A DNA stretch of 64,000 bases from an uncultured Chryseobacterium sp. (GTDB lineage Bacteria > Bacteroidota > Bacteroidia > Flavobacteriales > Weeksellaceae): positions 1 through 64,000 of the forward strand of contig CAJYRQ010000085.1 in the NCBI GenBank assembly GCA_913777465.1. The letters are read 5' to 3'. Below the pieces are notes generated by a model that ran no database searches, had not been told where the DNA came from, and was given only the letters and a program-made list of their open reading frames with translations. Positions within the stretch are counted from its first letter, which is position 1; each line of letters opens with the position of its first letter. Shown in pieces: positions 37,194 through 45,479 of the stretch. Made by a program: the position numbers and the translations under genes.

Positions 37194-38909
37194 ATGAAGC
37201 TTAAAACAAAACTCACCCTCGGCGTAGGTCTTTTATTCGTGCTGATTGTTCTGCTTTCAGTGATCGGTTCGGTATATATCAATAAATTAAAGTCGGACAC
37301 CGAAAAGATCCTGACCGCCAATTACAACAGTATCGAATTCTCCAAAAATATGCTGCTGGCACTGGATAAAATACAGGCCGACAGCGCGGTGGCCGTTAAG
37401 GATTTCCGGAAAAACTCGGTGCTGCAGGAAAGAAACCTGACAGAGTTCGGGGAAAAGGAAGCCACCCAAAACCTGAATCTGCATTTTAAGAACTACCTCC
37501 TGCAACCAACGGATGAAAAGGAAAAGCTGATCCGCGAAGATCTGGTGACGATTATGTCGCTGAACATGAAAGGGATCGAAAGGAAAAGCGATATTGCCAT
37601 CATCACCGCAGGAAATGCGACTTTCTGGATTGTGAGCCTTGGAACCGTCTGCTTCCTGATCGCTTTTGTCCTTTTGTTCAATCTTCCGCGGACGGTCGCC
37701 GAGCCGATCAGCCAGCTGACTTCAAGTATCCGGCAGATCGCCAATAAAAATTACAATGAAAGGGTCTATTTTAAGGGCAGCGAGGAATTTAACGACCTGG
37801 CTAATTCCTTTAATGTAATGGCGGAAAAGCTTCAGGAATATGAAAGCAGCAGTCTTTCGGAACAGCTGATGGATAAAAAGCGCATCGAGACCCTGGTGAA
37901 CAATATGCATGACGCCGTTATCGGGCTGGATGAAAATAATTTTATCTACATGATCAATGATGAAGCCCTGAAAATCACCGGGCTGAATAAAGAGGAAATC
38001 ATCGGGAAGACCGCGCATGAAGTGGCCGTCAATAATGATCTGATCCGGGAACTGCTGAAAAACGCAGATGCTTCGGTAAAAGAGCCCATCAAGATTGTTT
38101 CCGATCATAAAGAAAATTATTTTGAGCAGGACATTATTCCGATCAACATTGTGAAAACCGGGGAAAGGGAGAAAAAATACATCGGCCGGGTGATTCTACT
38201 CAGGAATATTACGCCTTTCAAAGAGCTGGATTTTGCCAAAACCAATTTCATCGCTACGATTTCCCACGAGCTTAAGACCCCTATTTCTGCGATAAAAATG
38301 GGCGTTCAGCTGCTGGAAAACCAGAAATTCGGAGACCTGAACGAGCAGCAGAAAGAATTGCTGAAAAGCATCAACGACGACGGACAAAGGCTGCTGGATA
38401 TTACCGGCGAGCTCCTGAATTTATCCCAGGTGGAAACCGGAAACATCCGCCTGACGATCGAAAACTGCCAGCCAAAAGAACTGGTTGCCACCGCCATGAA
38501 AAATGTAGAAAAACTCGCCGAACAAAAGAATATTTCAATAACATCACAGTTTTTTATTGATGACCAGGATTTTGTACTCGCCGATTTTGACAAAACAGTC
38601 TGGGTGATGAACAATTTCCTGAGCAACGCCATCAAACATTCCTTCCAGGATGAAAGCATCCGGATTGCCGTGGAAAAGGCCAGTTCAAAAATCCGGTTCA
38701 GCATCACCGATACAGGAAAAGGCATCGATGAAAAGTACCACCGCCAGGTTTTCGACCGCTATTTCCAGGTGCCGGGCGAACACCAGAACGGCACCGGCCT
38801 TGGCTTGGCCATTTCCAAGAATTTCATCGAAAAGCAACACGGTGAAATCGGCGTGAAAAGTTCACCGAATCAGGGAAGTACTTTTTATTTTTCGCTGCCT
38901 GTGGTTTAG
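37194..38909 (+). CDS. HAMP-PAS sensor histidine kinase, partner of KdpD N-terminal protein
   Basis: A 571-residue membrane kinase. Two transmembrane helices (about 7-29 and 144-164) enclose a roughly 115-residue helical periplasmic domain; then HAMP (165-220), PAS (about 228-340), HisKA with His358 in ISHELKTP, and the ATPase domain (NFLSNAIKHS; ITDTGKGID; GTGLGLAISKNF). It sits 6 nt after kdpD, so the two are co-transcribed and together probably replace full KdpD, passing phosphate to the sigma-54 regulator at 27.6 kb. All kinase motifs are intact. The pairing is inferred from gene order. Confidence 0.92.
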   Translation: MKLKTKLTLGVGLLFVLIVLLSVIGSVYINKLKSDTEKILTANYNSIEFSKNMLLALDKIQADSAVAVKDFRKNSVLQERNLTEFGEKEATQNLNLHFKNYLLQPTDEKEKLIREDLVTIMSLNMKGIERKSDIAIITAGNATFWIVSLGTVCFLIAFVLLFNLPRTVAEPISQLTSSIRQIANKNYNERVYFKGSEEFNDLANSFNVMAEKLQEYESSSLSEQLMDKKRIETLVNNMHDAVIGLDENNFIYMINDEALKITGLNKEEIIGKTAHEVAVNNDLIRELLKNADASVKEPIKIVSDHKENYFEQDIIPINIVKTGEREKKYIGRVILLRNITPFKELDFAKTNFIATISHELKTPISAIKMGVQLLENQKFGDLNEQQKELLKSINDDGQRLLDITGELLNLSQVETGNIRLTIENCQPKELVATAMKNVEKLAEQKNISITSQFFIDDQDFVLADFDKTVWVMNNFLSNAIKHSFQDESIRIAVEKASSKIRFSITDTGKGIDEKYHRQVFDRYFQVPGEHQNGTGLGLAISKNFIEKQHGEIGVKSSPNQGSTFYFSLPVV

Positions 38910-38921
38910 ATAATTTTTTTT

Positions 38922-38929
38922 TACATTTG
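38922..38929 (+). promoter_or_regulatory. -7 element of the antitoxin-like gene
   Basis: TACATTTG, perfect TAnnTTTG match, 16 nt before the ATG at 38946. Confidence 0.55.
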
Positions 38930-38945
38930 ATATAAATTCAAACAG

Positions 38946-39182
38946 ATGAATACATCAGATTTAAAAATTGATTTGATTCAGAGAATTGCACAGCTGAAAG
39001 AACCGGGAATTATTGCAAAGCTTCAAAAGCTTTTGGATTTTGAACTTGCCTCTGATGAATATATCCTTACCGATTCCCAGAGAGACCGTATTGCAGAAGG
39101 GCAGGAAGAATATAAAAACTCTGCGTTTCTCACTGATGAACAGGCTAAACTGAATATGGAACAATGGTTAGAAAAGTCTTAA
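38946..39182 (+). CDS. Orphan antitoxin-like small protein
   Basis: A 78-residue soluble protein, MNTSDLKIDLIQRIAQLKEP at the start and DRIAEGQEEYKNSAFLTDEQ near the end. The helical N-terminus with LI-x-RI followed by a flexible charged tail resembles antitoxins of RelE/ParE-type addiction modules in Bacteroidota. The expected RelE-like toxin directly downstream is not present: the next gene is a membrane protein in a different family, and the frame overlapping its stop does not look like RelE. Probably a leftover of a module or an unrelated regulator. Confidence 0.6.
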   Translation: MNTSDLKIDLIQRIAQLKEPGIIAKLQKLLDFELASDEYILTDSQRDRIAEGQEEYKNSAFLTDEQAKLNMEQWLEKS

Positions 39183-39236
39183 AAAAGAAAAGACTGATGT
39201 TTCAGAGTTTTCAATTCGAATTATTAAAACTAATAC

Positions 39237-39716
39237 ATGCCAGACCTTATTTTTCCTTTATTCTTTATCCTGCTTTTCGCATTTGCCATCGGTAAAACCA
39301 TTTACTATTTTGTAGAGAAAAATAAAATTGTTGAAACCTGTAAACTCGCGGATACTGTTGAACTGAAGAATATCAGCGGCACTATTTTTACCAATGAAGG
39401 GACTTTTAAGAAAAAATATGAGTGGTGTTCCTTTGATATTATGATCAATAACAACTCCATATTCCTGTTTTCAAAAGGTTTCAGCGCGATTCCGTTTCGG
39501 GTGATTAATCTTTTGTTTTCCAATTCAGACAGAAAAAATACCAGAAAGCCTACCTTGCTCCGAGAATATAAAATCAGTTCAGATCAGATAAAGCTTGTTT
39601 ATTATCCTAAATACCTTAACGCAAGAAGCCGAACGATAACATTACACAACCTTAAAGCCGAACAAGTTTCCTTGTTTGAAAAACTATTGGAAGGCAGAAG
39701 CAGAAGATTTTATTAA
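39237..39716 (+). CDS. Unknown membrane-anchored protein (159 aa)
   Basis: One N-terminal transmembrane helix (LIFPLFFILLFAFAIGKTIYYF, about 4-25), then a soluble domain likely beta-rich (VELKNISGTIFTNEGTFKKK ... TLHNLKAEQVSLFEKLL). No family recognised. It ends 1 nt before the next start, so both are surely co-transcribed. Confidence 0.65.
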   Translation: MPDLIFPLFFILLFAFAIGKTIYYFVEKNKIVETCKLADTVELKNISGTIFTNEGTFKKKYEWCSFDIMINNNSIFLFSKGFSAIPFRVINLLFSNSDRKNTRKPTLLREYKISSDQIKLVYYPKYLNARSRTITLHNLKAEQVSLFEKLLEGRSRRFY

Positions 39717-39717
39717 T

Positions 39718-40389
39718 ATGAAAATTGAATTAATCTCTGTTATTGAAATCGAAATTTATATTGAGGAAATACCTTTTCCTCAGTCCGGCCCTTATTGGGA
39801 ATTTGCGGATGAATGGGAAGAATATCATCTGTTGACCAATGCAAAAGCAGGTTTTTCAAATCATTTAAAGCCTTATTCAAAAGGCTCCTCTTTTTACAGA
39901 ATCAGTGACATTTCAGATGCCGATCTTTTAAGGGTAATCCAAAAAGAAATCGACAGACAGAAAGATGAGGATCATCCTGAAATTGTCGAGCTGGCCTGTC
40001 CACTTACCGGAGGATTTGTTTTAAGAATTAATGGAGCCGATATCTATTATCCTCAATGTTGCGGCGACTTATCGGCTATTGAATGTTGGAATGATCTGCT
40101 CGCTGATGAAGATTCTTACTTCTATATGGGACACCCTTCGCCCAAAATTATAAAAACGGAGAAAACCGTTATTTTTGATTTTCTAAATTCTGAAATTCAG
40201 GAGCATTATACACCACCCGTAAAGGAAGATCAGATTGAAATAGATAAGGATGCTTTAAGAATTGCGTTAGAAAAGGTAAACCAAGTGATTAATAATTTTG
40301 CTAAAAGGCTTGTTAAAATCAATGAGATCCAAAATTTAAATATTCCTGGTATAGACCGAATATTGGTTTATGGCAAAAATGATCATTAA
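39718..40389 (+). CDS. Unknown cytoplasmic protein (223 aa)
   Basis: Soluble, acidic protein starting MKIELISVIEIEIYIEEIPF, with PYWEFADEWEEYHLL and a central AYPQCCGDLSAIECW-like cysteine pair (YYPQCCGDLSAIECWND). I chose ATG 39718 because it follows the upstream stop by 1 nt and begins a regular strand. Not recognised. The acidic composition and location in a patch with immunity genes would fit an immunity-type protein, but that is only context. Confidence 0.65.
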   Translation: MKIELISVIEIEIYIEEIPFPQSGPYWEFADEWEEYHLLTNAKAGFSNHLKPYSKGSSFYRISDISDADLLRVIQKEIDRQKDEDHPEIVELACPLTGGFVLRINGADIYYPQCCGDLSAIECWNDLLADEDSYFYMGHPSPKIIKTEKTVIFDFLNSEIQEHYTPPVKEDQIEIDKDALRIALEKVNQVINNFAKRLVKINEIQNLNIPGIDRILVYGKNDH

Positions 40390-40461
40390 AGATATATTCT
40401 GAAAATTTTCTAAAAAATACTATCCAGAAAATAGCTAATTTAGTTGATTGTATTACACCTT

Positions 40462-41109
40462 ATGACAACAGACCTGGCCCAACAATTAGCTGACTTCTGC
40501 GAAAAATTTAAACTTAAAGAAAGAACTTTTGAAAGCTTTGATGAGCTTTACCTGAAAAATTGTGAAGACGAAAATTTTCTCAACGGGTATGGAAAGAGTG
40601 AATTAAAACCGGTTTTCGATGTCCATCGATTCAATATCCGGCATTCCTTTTTTCCGTCTACAATTGATACAAAAATCAGTCTGTATACTGAAAACTCACT
40701 GGTTCCGGTAGGCTATTATACTTTACAGGTAGATTTCAACGGAGAAATCATTGATGACTTTTTTGTCATTGAAAAAGAGAAATATGTGGACTCGATTAAT
40801 ATAGTAAGTCATTTTCAATATTTAAATGAAAGTCTGCCGGTGGGCTATTTAAGAAGAAACATGCCCCAGTACCCATATGTTTCGTATCTTTCTCTGGCCG
40901 GAACCTTATTTATGAGTAAAAAGTTTGAAGCCTCAGGATGCTTTGTACTCCGCGCTTATATAAATCTTGAAGAGACAGGGGAAGAGTATTTTGAAAAGGA
41001 TTTCCTTAAAAAGTCCAAAAGGTTTTTGAAAATGCTGAAAAATTATTACATTGAGAAACAGTTGATTTCCCTTAAACTGAAGGCTGATTTTGAAAGCTGG
41101 GGAAAATAA
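40462..41109 (+). CDS. Unknown protein (215 aa)
   Basis: MTTDLAQQLADFCEKFKLKE start, then alternating strands and helices (YTLQVDFNGEIIDDFFVIEK; HFQYLNESLPVGYLRRNMPQ). No signal peptide or membrane helix. No family recognised. It is followed after 9 nt by another unknown gene, forming a pair. I chose the ATG at 40462 over an upstream TTG. Confidence 0.65.
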   Translation: MTTDLAQQLADFCEKFKLKERTFESFDELYLKNCEDENFLNGYGKSELKPVFDVHRFNIRHSFFPSTIDTKISLYTENSLVPVGYYTLQVDFNGEIIDDFFVIEKEKYVDSINIVSHFQYLNESLPVGYLRRNMPQYPYVSYLSLAGTLFMSKKFEASGCFVLRAYINLEETGEEYFEKDFLKKSKRFLKMLKNYYIEKQLISLKLKADFESWGK

Positions 41110-41118
41110 GCATTAATT

Positions 41119-41544
41119 ATGGATCACTTTCAACTTATACTTAAGGAAAATATTAAAGTAACGATTACTTCCATTCACCAGGAAATCACTTATGATGGGC
41201 TATTGGAGGGTTATCCGTGTGAAAAGGTCAACACCATGATCCTGCACAATACAAAAATAAAAGCCGGAAACCTGTTTTTTATGGATGAAATTTATATGAT
41301 TGAACCCATTATAAAAGTAAATAGGGCCCAATCCGATTCTTTCGGTAAAATGATGGAACTTCCAATGGTTACCTGCATGGCTACATTGATGTGCCGGAAG
41401 GTGTTCCGTGATCAGGATAAGCATTTTTCAGCTCTGACCGTCATCTGGTTTCAGGATCAGTATGCATTTCCCATTCAGGAAGATATACTGGAAAAAATAA
41501 CGGCCGTACCATTTAAAGAAGTTTGTGGCGAATTTGATTATTAA
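41119..41544 (+). CDS. Unknown protein (141 aa)
   Basis: A small soluble protein beginning MDHFQLILKENIKVTITSIH. It ends seven nt before the next start. Mixed beta/alpha composition; no family recognised. The tight spacing with its neighbours (9 nt and 7 nt) supports a real gene in a four-gene string ending with the YdeI-like gene. Confidence 0.65.
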   Translation: MDHFQLILKENIKVTITSIHQEITYDGLLEGYPCEKVNTMILHNTKIKAGNLFFMDEIYMIEPIIKVNRAQSDSFGKMMELPMVTCMATLMCRKVFRDQDKHFSALTVIWFQDQYAFPIQEDILEKITAVPFKEVCGEFDY

Positions 41545-41551
41545 CAAAATC

Positions 41552-42088
41552 ATGAGTCTACAGGATATTTATCAAAACACTATACAATTCGCTGCACAGA
41601 AGCATACCGAGATTAATCAGACTATTCCGGGAACCAACCTTCCGTACGTTGTCCACCTCAGCAACGTAGCGATGGAAATTCTGGTAGCTGCCGGACAATC
41701 GGAATCTTTTAATACCGGACTTGCGGTTCAGCTGGCTTTGCTTCATGATGTTCTGGAAGATACCGGTGCTACTTTTGAGGAACTGAGCGAAAAATTCGGG
41801 AAAGCGGTCGCCGAAGGGGTTCTGGCGCTGACTAAAGATGCGGAGCTTCCGAAAGATGAAAGGATGGCTGACAGCCTAAAAAGAATCAGGCAGCAGCCCC
41901 GGGAAGTTTGGGCCGTAAAGCTGGCCGACCGGATCACCAATCTGCAGAAACCTCCGCATTTCTGGACTCCGGAGAAGATTGAAAAGTACAGGCAGGAAGC
42001 TACGATGATTCTTAAGGAACTCCGCGGCGGAAACACTTTTCTGGAAAACCGGCTGCAAAGTAAAATTGAAAATTATAACGCAGATTAA
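41552..42088 (+). CDS. HD-domain (p)ppGpp hydrolase-like protein (MESH1-type)
   Basis: A 178-residue single-domain HD phosphohydrolase. Metal site motifs: HLSNVA (first His), LLHDVLEDTGAT (the His-Asp pair typical of SpoT, as in HDVxEDT), and the late Asp in VKLADRITNLQKPP. This is the hydrolase part of RelA/SpoT proteins without synthetase, TGS or ACT domains, i.e. like a small alarmone hydrolase that removes the 3' pyrophosphate of (p)ppGpp. Activity on ppGpp is inferred from motifs. I use the ATG at 41552 because it begins MSLQDIYQ; an upstream GTG is unlikely. Confidence 0.85.
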   Translation: MSLQDIYQNTIQFAAQKHTEINQTIPGTNLPYVVHLSNVAMEILVAAGQSESFNTGLAVQLALLHDVLEDTGATFEELSEKFGKAVAEGVLALTKDAELPKDERMADSLKRIRQQPREVWAVKLADRITNLQKPPHFWTPEKIEKYRQEATMILKELRGGNTFLENRLQSKIENYNAD

Positions 42089-42094
42089 TTAAAA

Positions 42095-42652
42095 ATGAAA
42101 CCTACCTTCTATCCTACTCCTCAGGAATTCCGGCAATGGCTTAAGCAAAACCATCAGACTGCAAAAGAACTGCTGGTAGGCTTTTATAAAGTCGGAACCG
42201 GAAAACCTTCAATGACTTGGCCGGAATCGGTTGACCAGGCTTTATGCTTCGGATGGATCGACGGGGTGAGAAGATCAATCGATGAGGAAAGCTACAGCAT
42301 CCGGTTTACCCCCAGAAAACCGACCAGTATCTGGAGTGCCGTCAATATCCGGAAAATGGAAGAACTTACCCATGCCGGGCTTATGACTGAAGCCGGGCAG
42401 AACGCTTTTGCCTTGCGGAAAGAAGAAAAGTCAGCCATTTATTCCCACGAAAAAGAGCCGGCCGTCCTGGATCCGGCGTTTGAAAAAGAATTTAAGGCCA
42501 ACAAAAAAGCCTGGAATTTTTTCACCGCTCAGGCACCGTCTTATCAAAAAGTAATGCTCCACTGGATCATGGGGGCCAAACAAGAGAAAACCAGGCTGTC
42601 AAGGCTGGAGAAGACGATCCGGGAAAGTGAAATGGGGAAAAGGGTTTTGTAA
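42095..42652 (+). CDS. YdeI/OmpD-associated family protein
   Basis: A 185-residue soluble protein with the family start PTFYPTPQEFRQWLKQNH and the central block SVDQALCFGWIDGVRRSIDE, RFTPRKPTSIWSAVN. Members are described as bacteriocin-protection or OmpD-associated proteins; the biochemical role is unsettled. It follows the HD protein by 6 nt. Confidence 0.85.
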   Translation: MKPTFYPTPQEFRQWLKQNHQTAKELLVGFYKVGTGKPSMTWPESVDQALCFGWIDGVRRSIDEESYSIRFTPRKPTSIWSAVNIRKMEELTHAGLMTEAGQNAFALRKEEKSAIYSHEKEPAVLDPAFEKEFKANKKAWNFFTAQAPSYQKVMLHWIMGAKQEKTRLSRLEKTIRESEMGKRVL

Positions 42653-42654
42653 AG

Positions 42655-43374
42655 ATGAAAGTTTTATCATATATGTTAATTGCTTTGCTGCTGTCCTGTT
42701 CCAAGGAAGAGGTCATCACCATGCAAAAGGTAGATGTTGGAAATGTTCATTTTGAATACCCTTCCGATTGGAATCTAACTACCCTGAAAGGGATCGATTC
42801 CTACATTTCTTATCTATCAAAAGATTAAGATACCCTATGGATAGAATACGGCTGGTATAACGCTAAGATATACAATTATCCGCTGAAGAATAGTCTTTTT
42901 AAACAGATTACCATTGATGGCAGAGAAGCGATTGTCGAAACTTCCAGAAGCAGCATAGGAGGATTTGCTTCTCTCTATGTTCCGAAGACCGACTCTTTAA
43001 GCGGACTCTATATGCATAACAGAAAAGGAAATATAAAAGAGCTCCTTACTATTTATAAGACAGTCCGAATCGATAACCCTAAGAGAAAACAGCTTTTAAA
43101 TTTCGATTCAAAAAGTTATAAAACCAAAAGCTCACCGCCGGGAATTGTTGTATATGAGAACAACTGCCTGAACTGTCACTCCGAATACCGATATATTATT
43201 GGCCCTGCATTAGATATTAAATTTATCCGGTCAAAAGACAAGCGTTGGATGGAACAGTATATCGCATCTGATAAACAGCCTGGCGAGAGCGCGACCGAAT
43301 GTTCACAAATTACAGATTCCGTGCAAATCAGGGAAATGATCAAGTATCTTTACAGGAGTAATCTGTCAGATTAA
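42655..43374 (+). pseudogene. Cytochrome c-type lipoprotein interrupted by an in-frame stop
   Basis: Reading one frame from the ATG at 42655 gives a lipoprotein signal peptide (MKVLSYMLIALLLSCSKEE, lipobox Cys15), an N-terminal domain, a TAA at codon 58 (42826-42828), and then continuous open frame in the same register to 43374. The C-terminal part carries the heme-binding CXXCH motif in NNCLNCHSEY, followed by IIGPALDI, as in mono-heme cytochrome c domains. Total 239 sense codons plus one internal stop. So either a nonsense mutation, a sequencing error, or a new stop. A functional product could at best be a secretion-less C-terminal fragment. It follows the YdeI gene by 2 nt. Confidence 0.75.
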
Positions 43375-43404
43375 ACCTCATAGGTTTCGAAAACCTATGA
43401 GGTT
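43374..43404 (+). terminator. Strong hairpin after the cytochrome c pseudogene
   Basis: Perfect 14-bp stem (AACCTCATAGGTTT / AAACCTATGAGGTT) with a 3-nt loop. It directly follows the stop codon. There is no long T run, so it may be a bidirectional terminator or a mobile hairpin of the same type as 236-268. Confidence 0.7.
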
Positions 43405-43460
43405 GGCAAGCTTCCCATTGAAATCCTTTATAATGGTCTGGTTTTTTCGGGAGATTGTCA

Positions 43461-43468
43461 TACCTTTG
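43461..43468 (+). promoter_or_regulatory. -7 element of the Imm22 gene
   Basis: TACCTTTG, perfect TAnnTTTG match, 26 nt before the ATG at 43495, with a T-rich stretch at 43441-43447 near the -33 position. Confidence 0.55.
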
Positions 43469-43494
43469 AAGCTTTAATTTAGTAATCAAAAGAT

Positions 43495-43887
43495 ATGGAA
43501 ACATTAGATTTTTGGGTAGGGAATTTTCAGAATGAGGAAGATTTTTATGACTTTGTAGAGGAAGATGAAAACTATTATCTCCTGGAAGAATCCGACGACA
43601 TCCATATTTCCAAATTTGCGGCTTCGCAGGATACCGTGTGGCTGGACCACGACTTCGTAGAATACGGTTTTGAAGGCGGAAACCGAACCCTCTATGAAAA
43701 GTTTGCCGATTATTCCTTTGCCGAGCAATGGCTCCCGATCCTGGTCAACCGGCTGAATGAAATCAACCTGAAATTTGAGGTGAACTGCATCATCTTTTTA
43801 AACCGCGGCCAGGTTCCGAAGCCGGTTTCCGTGGAGGACGAGTTTTTTTCGCTGGCTTACGTGGGCGGGATTGAATTCAGTGTTTAA
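43495..43887 (+). CDS. Imm22-like immunity protein
   Basis: A 130-residue acidic protein: METLDFWVGNFQNEEDFYDF, HISKFAASQDTVWLDHDFVE and a C-terminal VEDEFFSLAYVGGIEF. The WxGxF...EEdF start and the D-H-D-F block match immunity protein 22 (DUF4284), predicted cytoplasmic antidotes to polymorphic toxins. No toxin gene lies next to it; it is a stand-alone antidote here, with a T6SS region 6 kb further on. Confidence 0.7.
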   Translation: METLDFWVGNFQNEEDFYDFVEEDENYYLLEESDDIHISKFAASQDTVWLDHDFVEYGFEGGNRTLYEKFADYSFAEQWLPILVNRLNEINLKFEVNCIIFLNRGQVPKPVSVEDEFFSLAYVGGIEFSV

Positions 43888-43920
43888 AAATATTAACAGC
43901 ATTTTTCATTTAATTCTAAC

Positions 43921-44370
43921 CTAATCTTCTTCGCCCTCTGAGTTTTCAATAATAAGTTTTTGAATTTCTAAGATTTCCTGATATTTCAGGAAATGAATCT
44001 CCCTGTTTTTCAGATAGAATACCTTGTCTTTGAGATAATTGAAGCACATCCTGTCCCTTAATCTCCGAAGATCAAATAAAAAAACATCATAACTTCTGCC
44101 TTTATCTTTAAATAGAAACAATCCTTCAATTGCGGCAAGCAGCGTTACACCCACACTGATCACAAGAACATAATTTTCAATTGGAAAATCTAAACGACCT
44201 TCAATTTTAAGCCCTGTCAGAATGGTAATTGCCGCTCCGGCCATAAAAACAGTGATTTTTGTTAAACGATAGAAAACAGTATATACTCTTTTTTTAGCTT
44301 TAATACTATCGATTCGTTGTTCAATATCCCGATAGAGAATATCAGCTTCTTTTAGTGCTTTAATTTTCAA
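43921..44370 (-). CDS. SLATT-type 2TM protein
   Basis: A 149-residue membrane protein with a basic helical N-terminus (RIDSIKAKKRVYTVFYRL), two transmembrane helices (about 40-60 and 68-88) separated by a short loop, then a helical soluble tail (YDVFLFDLRRLRDRMCFNYL). This layout matches SLATT/DUF4231-like proteins, predicted pore-forming effectors that in other loci accompany nucleotide-second-messenger enzymes in defence systems. No SMODS, SLOG or similar partner is visible next to it, so its trigger is unknown. It reads opposite to its neighbours. Confidence 0.6.
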   Translation of the reverse strand: MKIKALKEADILYRDIEQRIDSIKAKKRVYTVFYRLTKITVFMAGAAITILTGLKIEGRLDFPIENYVLVISVGVTLLAAIEGLFLFKDKGRSYDVFLFDLRRLRDRMCFNYLKDKVFYLKNREIHFLKYQEILEIQKLIIENSEGEED

Positions 44371-44568
44371 GGTTACTAGGTTTATTTAGTTTGAACCAAT
44401 ATAGGAAAAAAAATATTTGCAGTAAAAGAAAAATTTTCTGAAATTATTTCTATATCCAATTAAAATATTTATTAACTTTATAATCAACTGATAACCGGTA
44501 ATTTAATTATTATAAATAATGAATTAAATTTGCCGAAAACTAAATACTAACCATAAAACCATTTACAC

Positions 44569-45352
44569 ATGAGTTCAGCACAAAACCAGTACACCAATGA
44601 AATGAAAATTTGGGTACTATGCGACCTGGAATCCCGGAGTTCCCTTAAAGCTTGGAGATATCGGAATTTTTAAAAGAAACGTATTTACTCGGATTTCCGG
44701 ACTGGATGACTTTAATATTTCATTTGAAGTAAGGCCCGATACTACTAAAACACCATTAGAACATAATTCTCAGGGCAGCGTAACAATTACTACCAAATTA
44801 TCCGGAACGGTTGCACCGCAGGGAAGCGTTCTTACGGATATTGATGCCGGAATTATTGTTGAATTCAGTAAAGAAAATTCAACTTTATTCAAAGCAAATA
44901 ATACAGTAACCCCTTCTATAAAGGATACCGTACAACTTGGAAAGGAGATTATTTCCCTTTTCAAAGAAGGAAAGTGGGACAAAAATTGGGTAGTTATTAC
45001 AGAACTGGTTGAAGCAGAAAGTGCAACTATCATCATTTCCAACACTTCCAACAGCAAAATAGAATTAAAAGCCAATGCCAATATAGGCGCTGCTAATTTT
45101 GACATTGCTGACGCAAAGTTCGAATTCAGCCCTCAATTTACAAGAGGCTTGGAAACAAAGATTATTTCTGCTGAAGGCTTAACTCCTTTGTTTAAAGTAA
45201 TGGGAATGAAAACCCGGTTATTTGCTCCACCAATCTTTAGATCTAACTCCCTTAAAGCACTTGATAAGATAACGCCGTACACTGCTCAGAATGAATATAA
45301 GGACAGCCTTTATTTTGAGGAGATTACGGATTTGGATATAAGTGAACAATAA
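44569..45352 (+). pseudogene. Unknown beta-rich protein with a frameshift near its start
   Basis: From ATG 44569 the frame reads MSSAQNQYTNEMKI and stops 35 codons on, but shifting by one base at the AAAA run (44605-44608) opens 247 codons without a stop to 45352: FGYYATWNPGVPLKLGDIGI, SFEVRPDTTK, ending YFEEITDLDISEQ. The long open frame has no start of its own before 45149, so it is the body of the same gene with a +1 base (or -2) in a homopolymer. The body is beta-rich, without signal peptide. I do not recognise it. It is either a recent pseudogene or a sequencing error; 45480-46057 follow in the same direction. Confidence 0.7.
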
Positions 45353-45479
45353 ATTTTAAATGTAAAAAATCAGGTTGGGATGAACAAACAATTTCATTCC
45401 AGCATTTTTATATATTTTTTCTCATTCCAAGTATATTTTGCCAAATATTTCATCCAATAACCATTAAACAAGTAATCAC

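Noticed and set aside
39166-39296. Frame overlapping the antitoxin-like gene as its toxin
   Set aside because: Translation (MVRKVLKKKRLMFQSFQF) lacks any RelE/ParE pattern and ends early.
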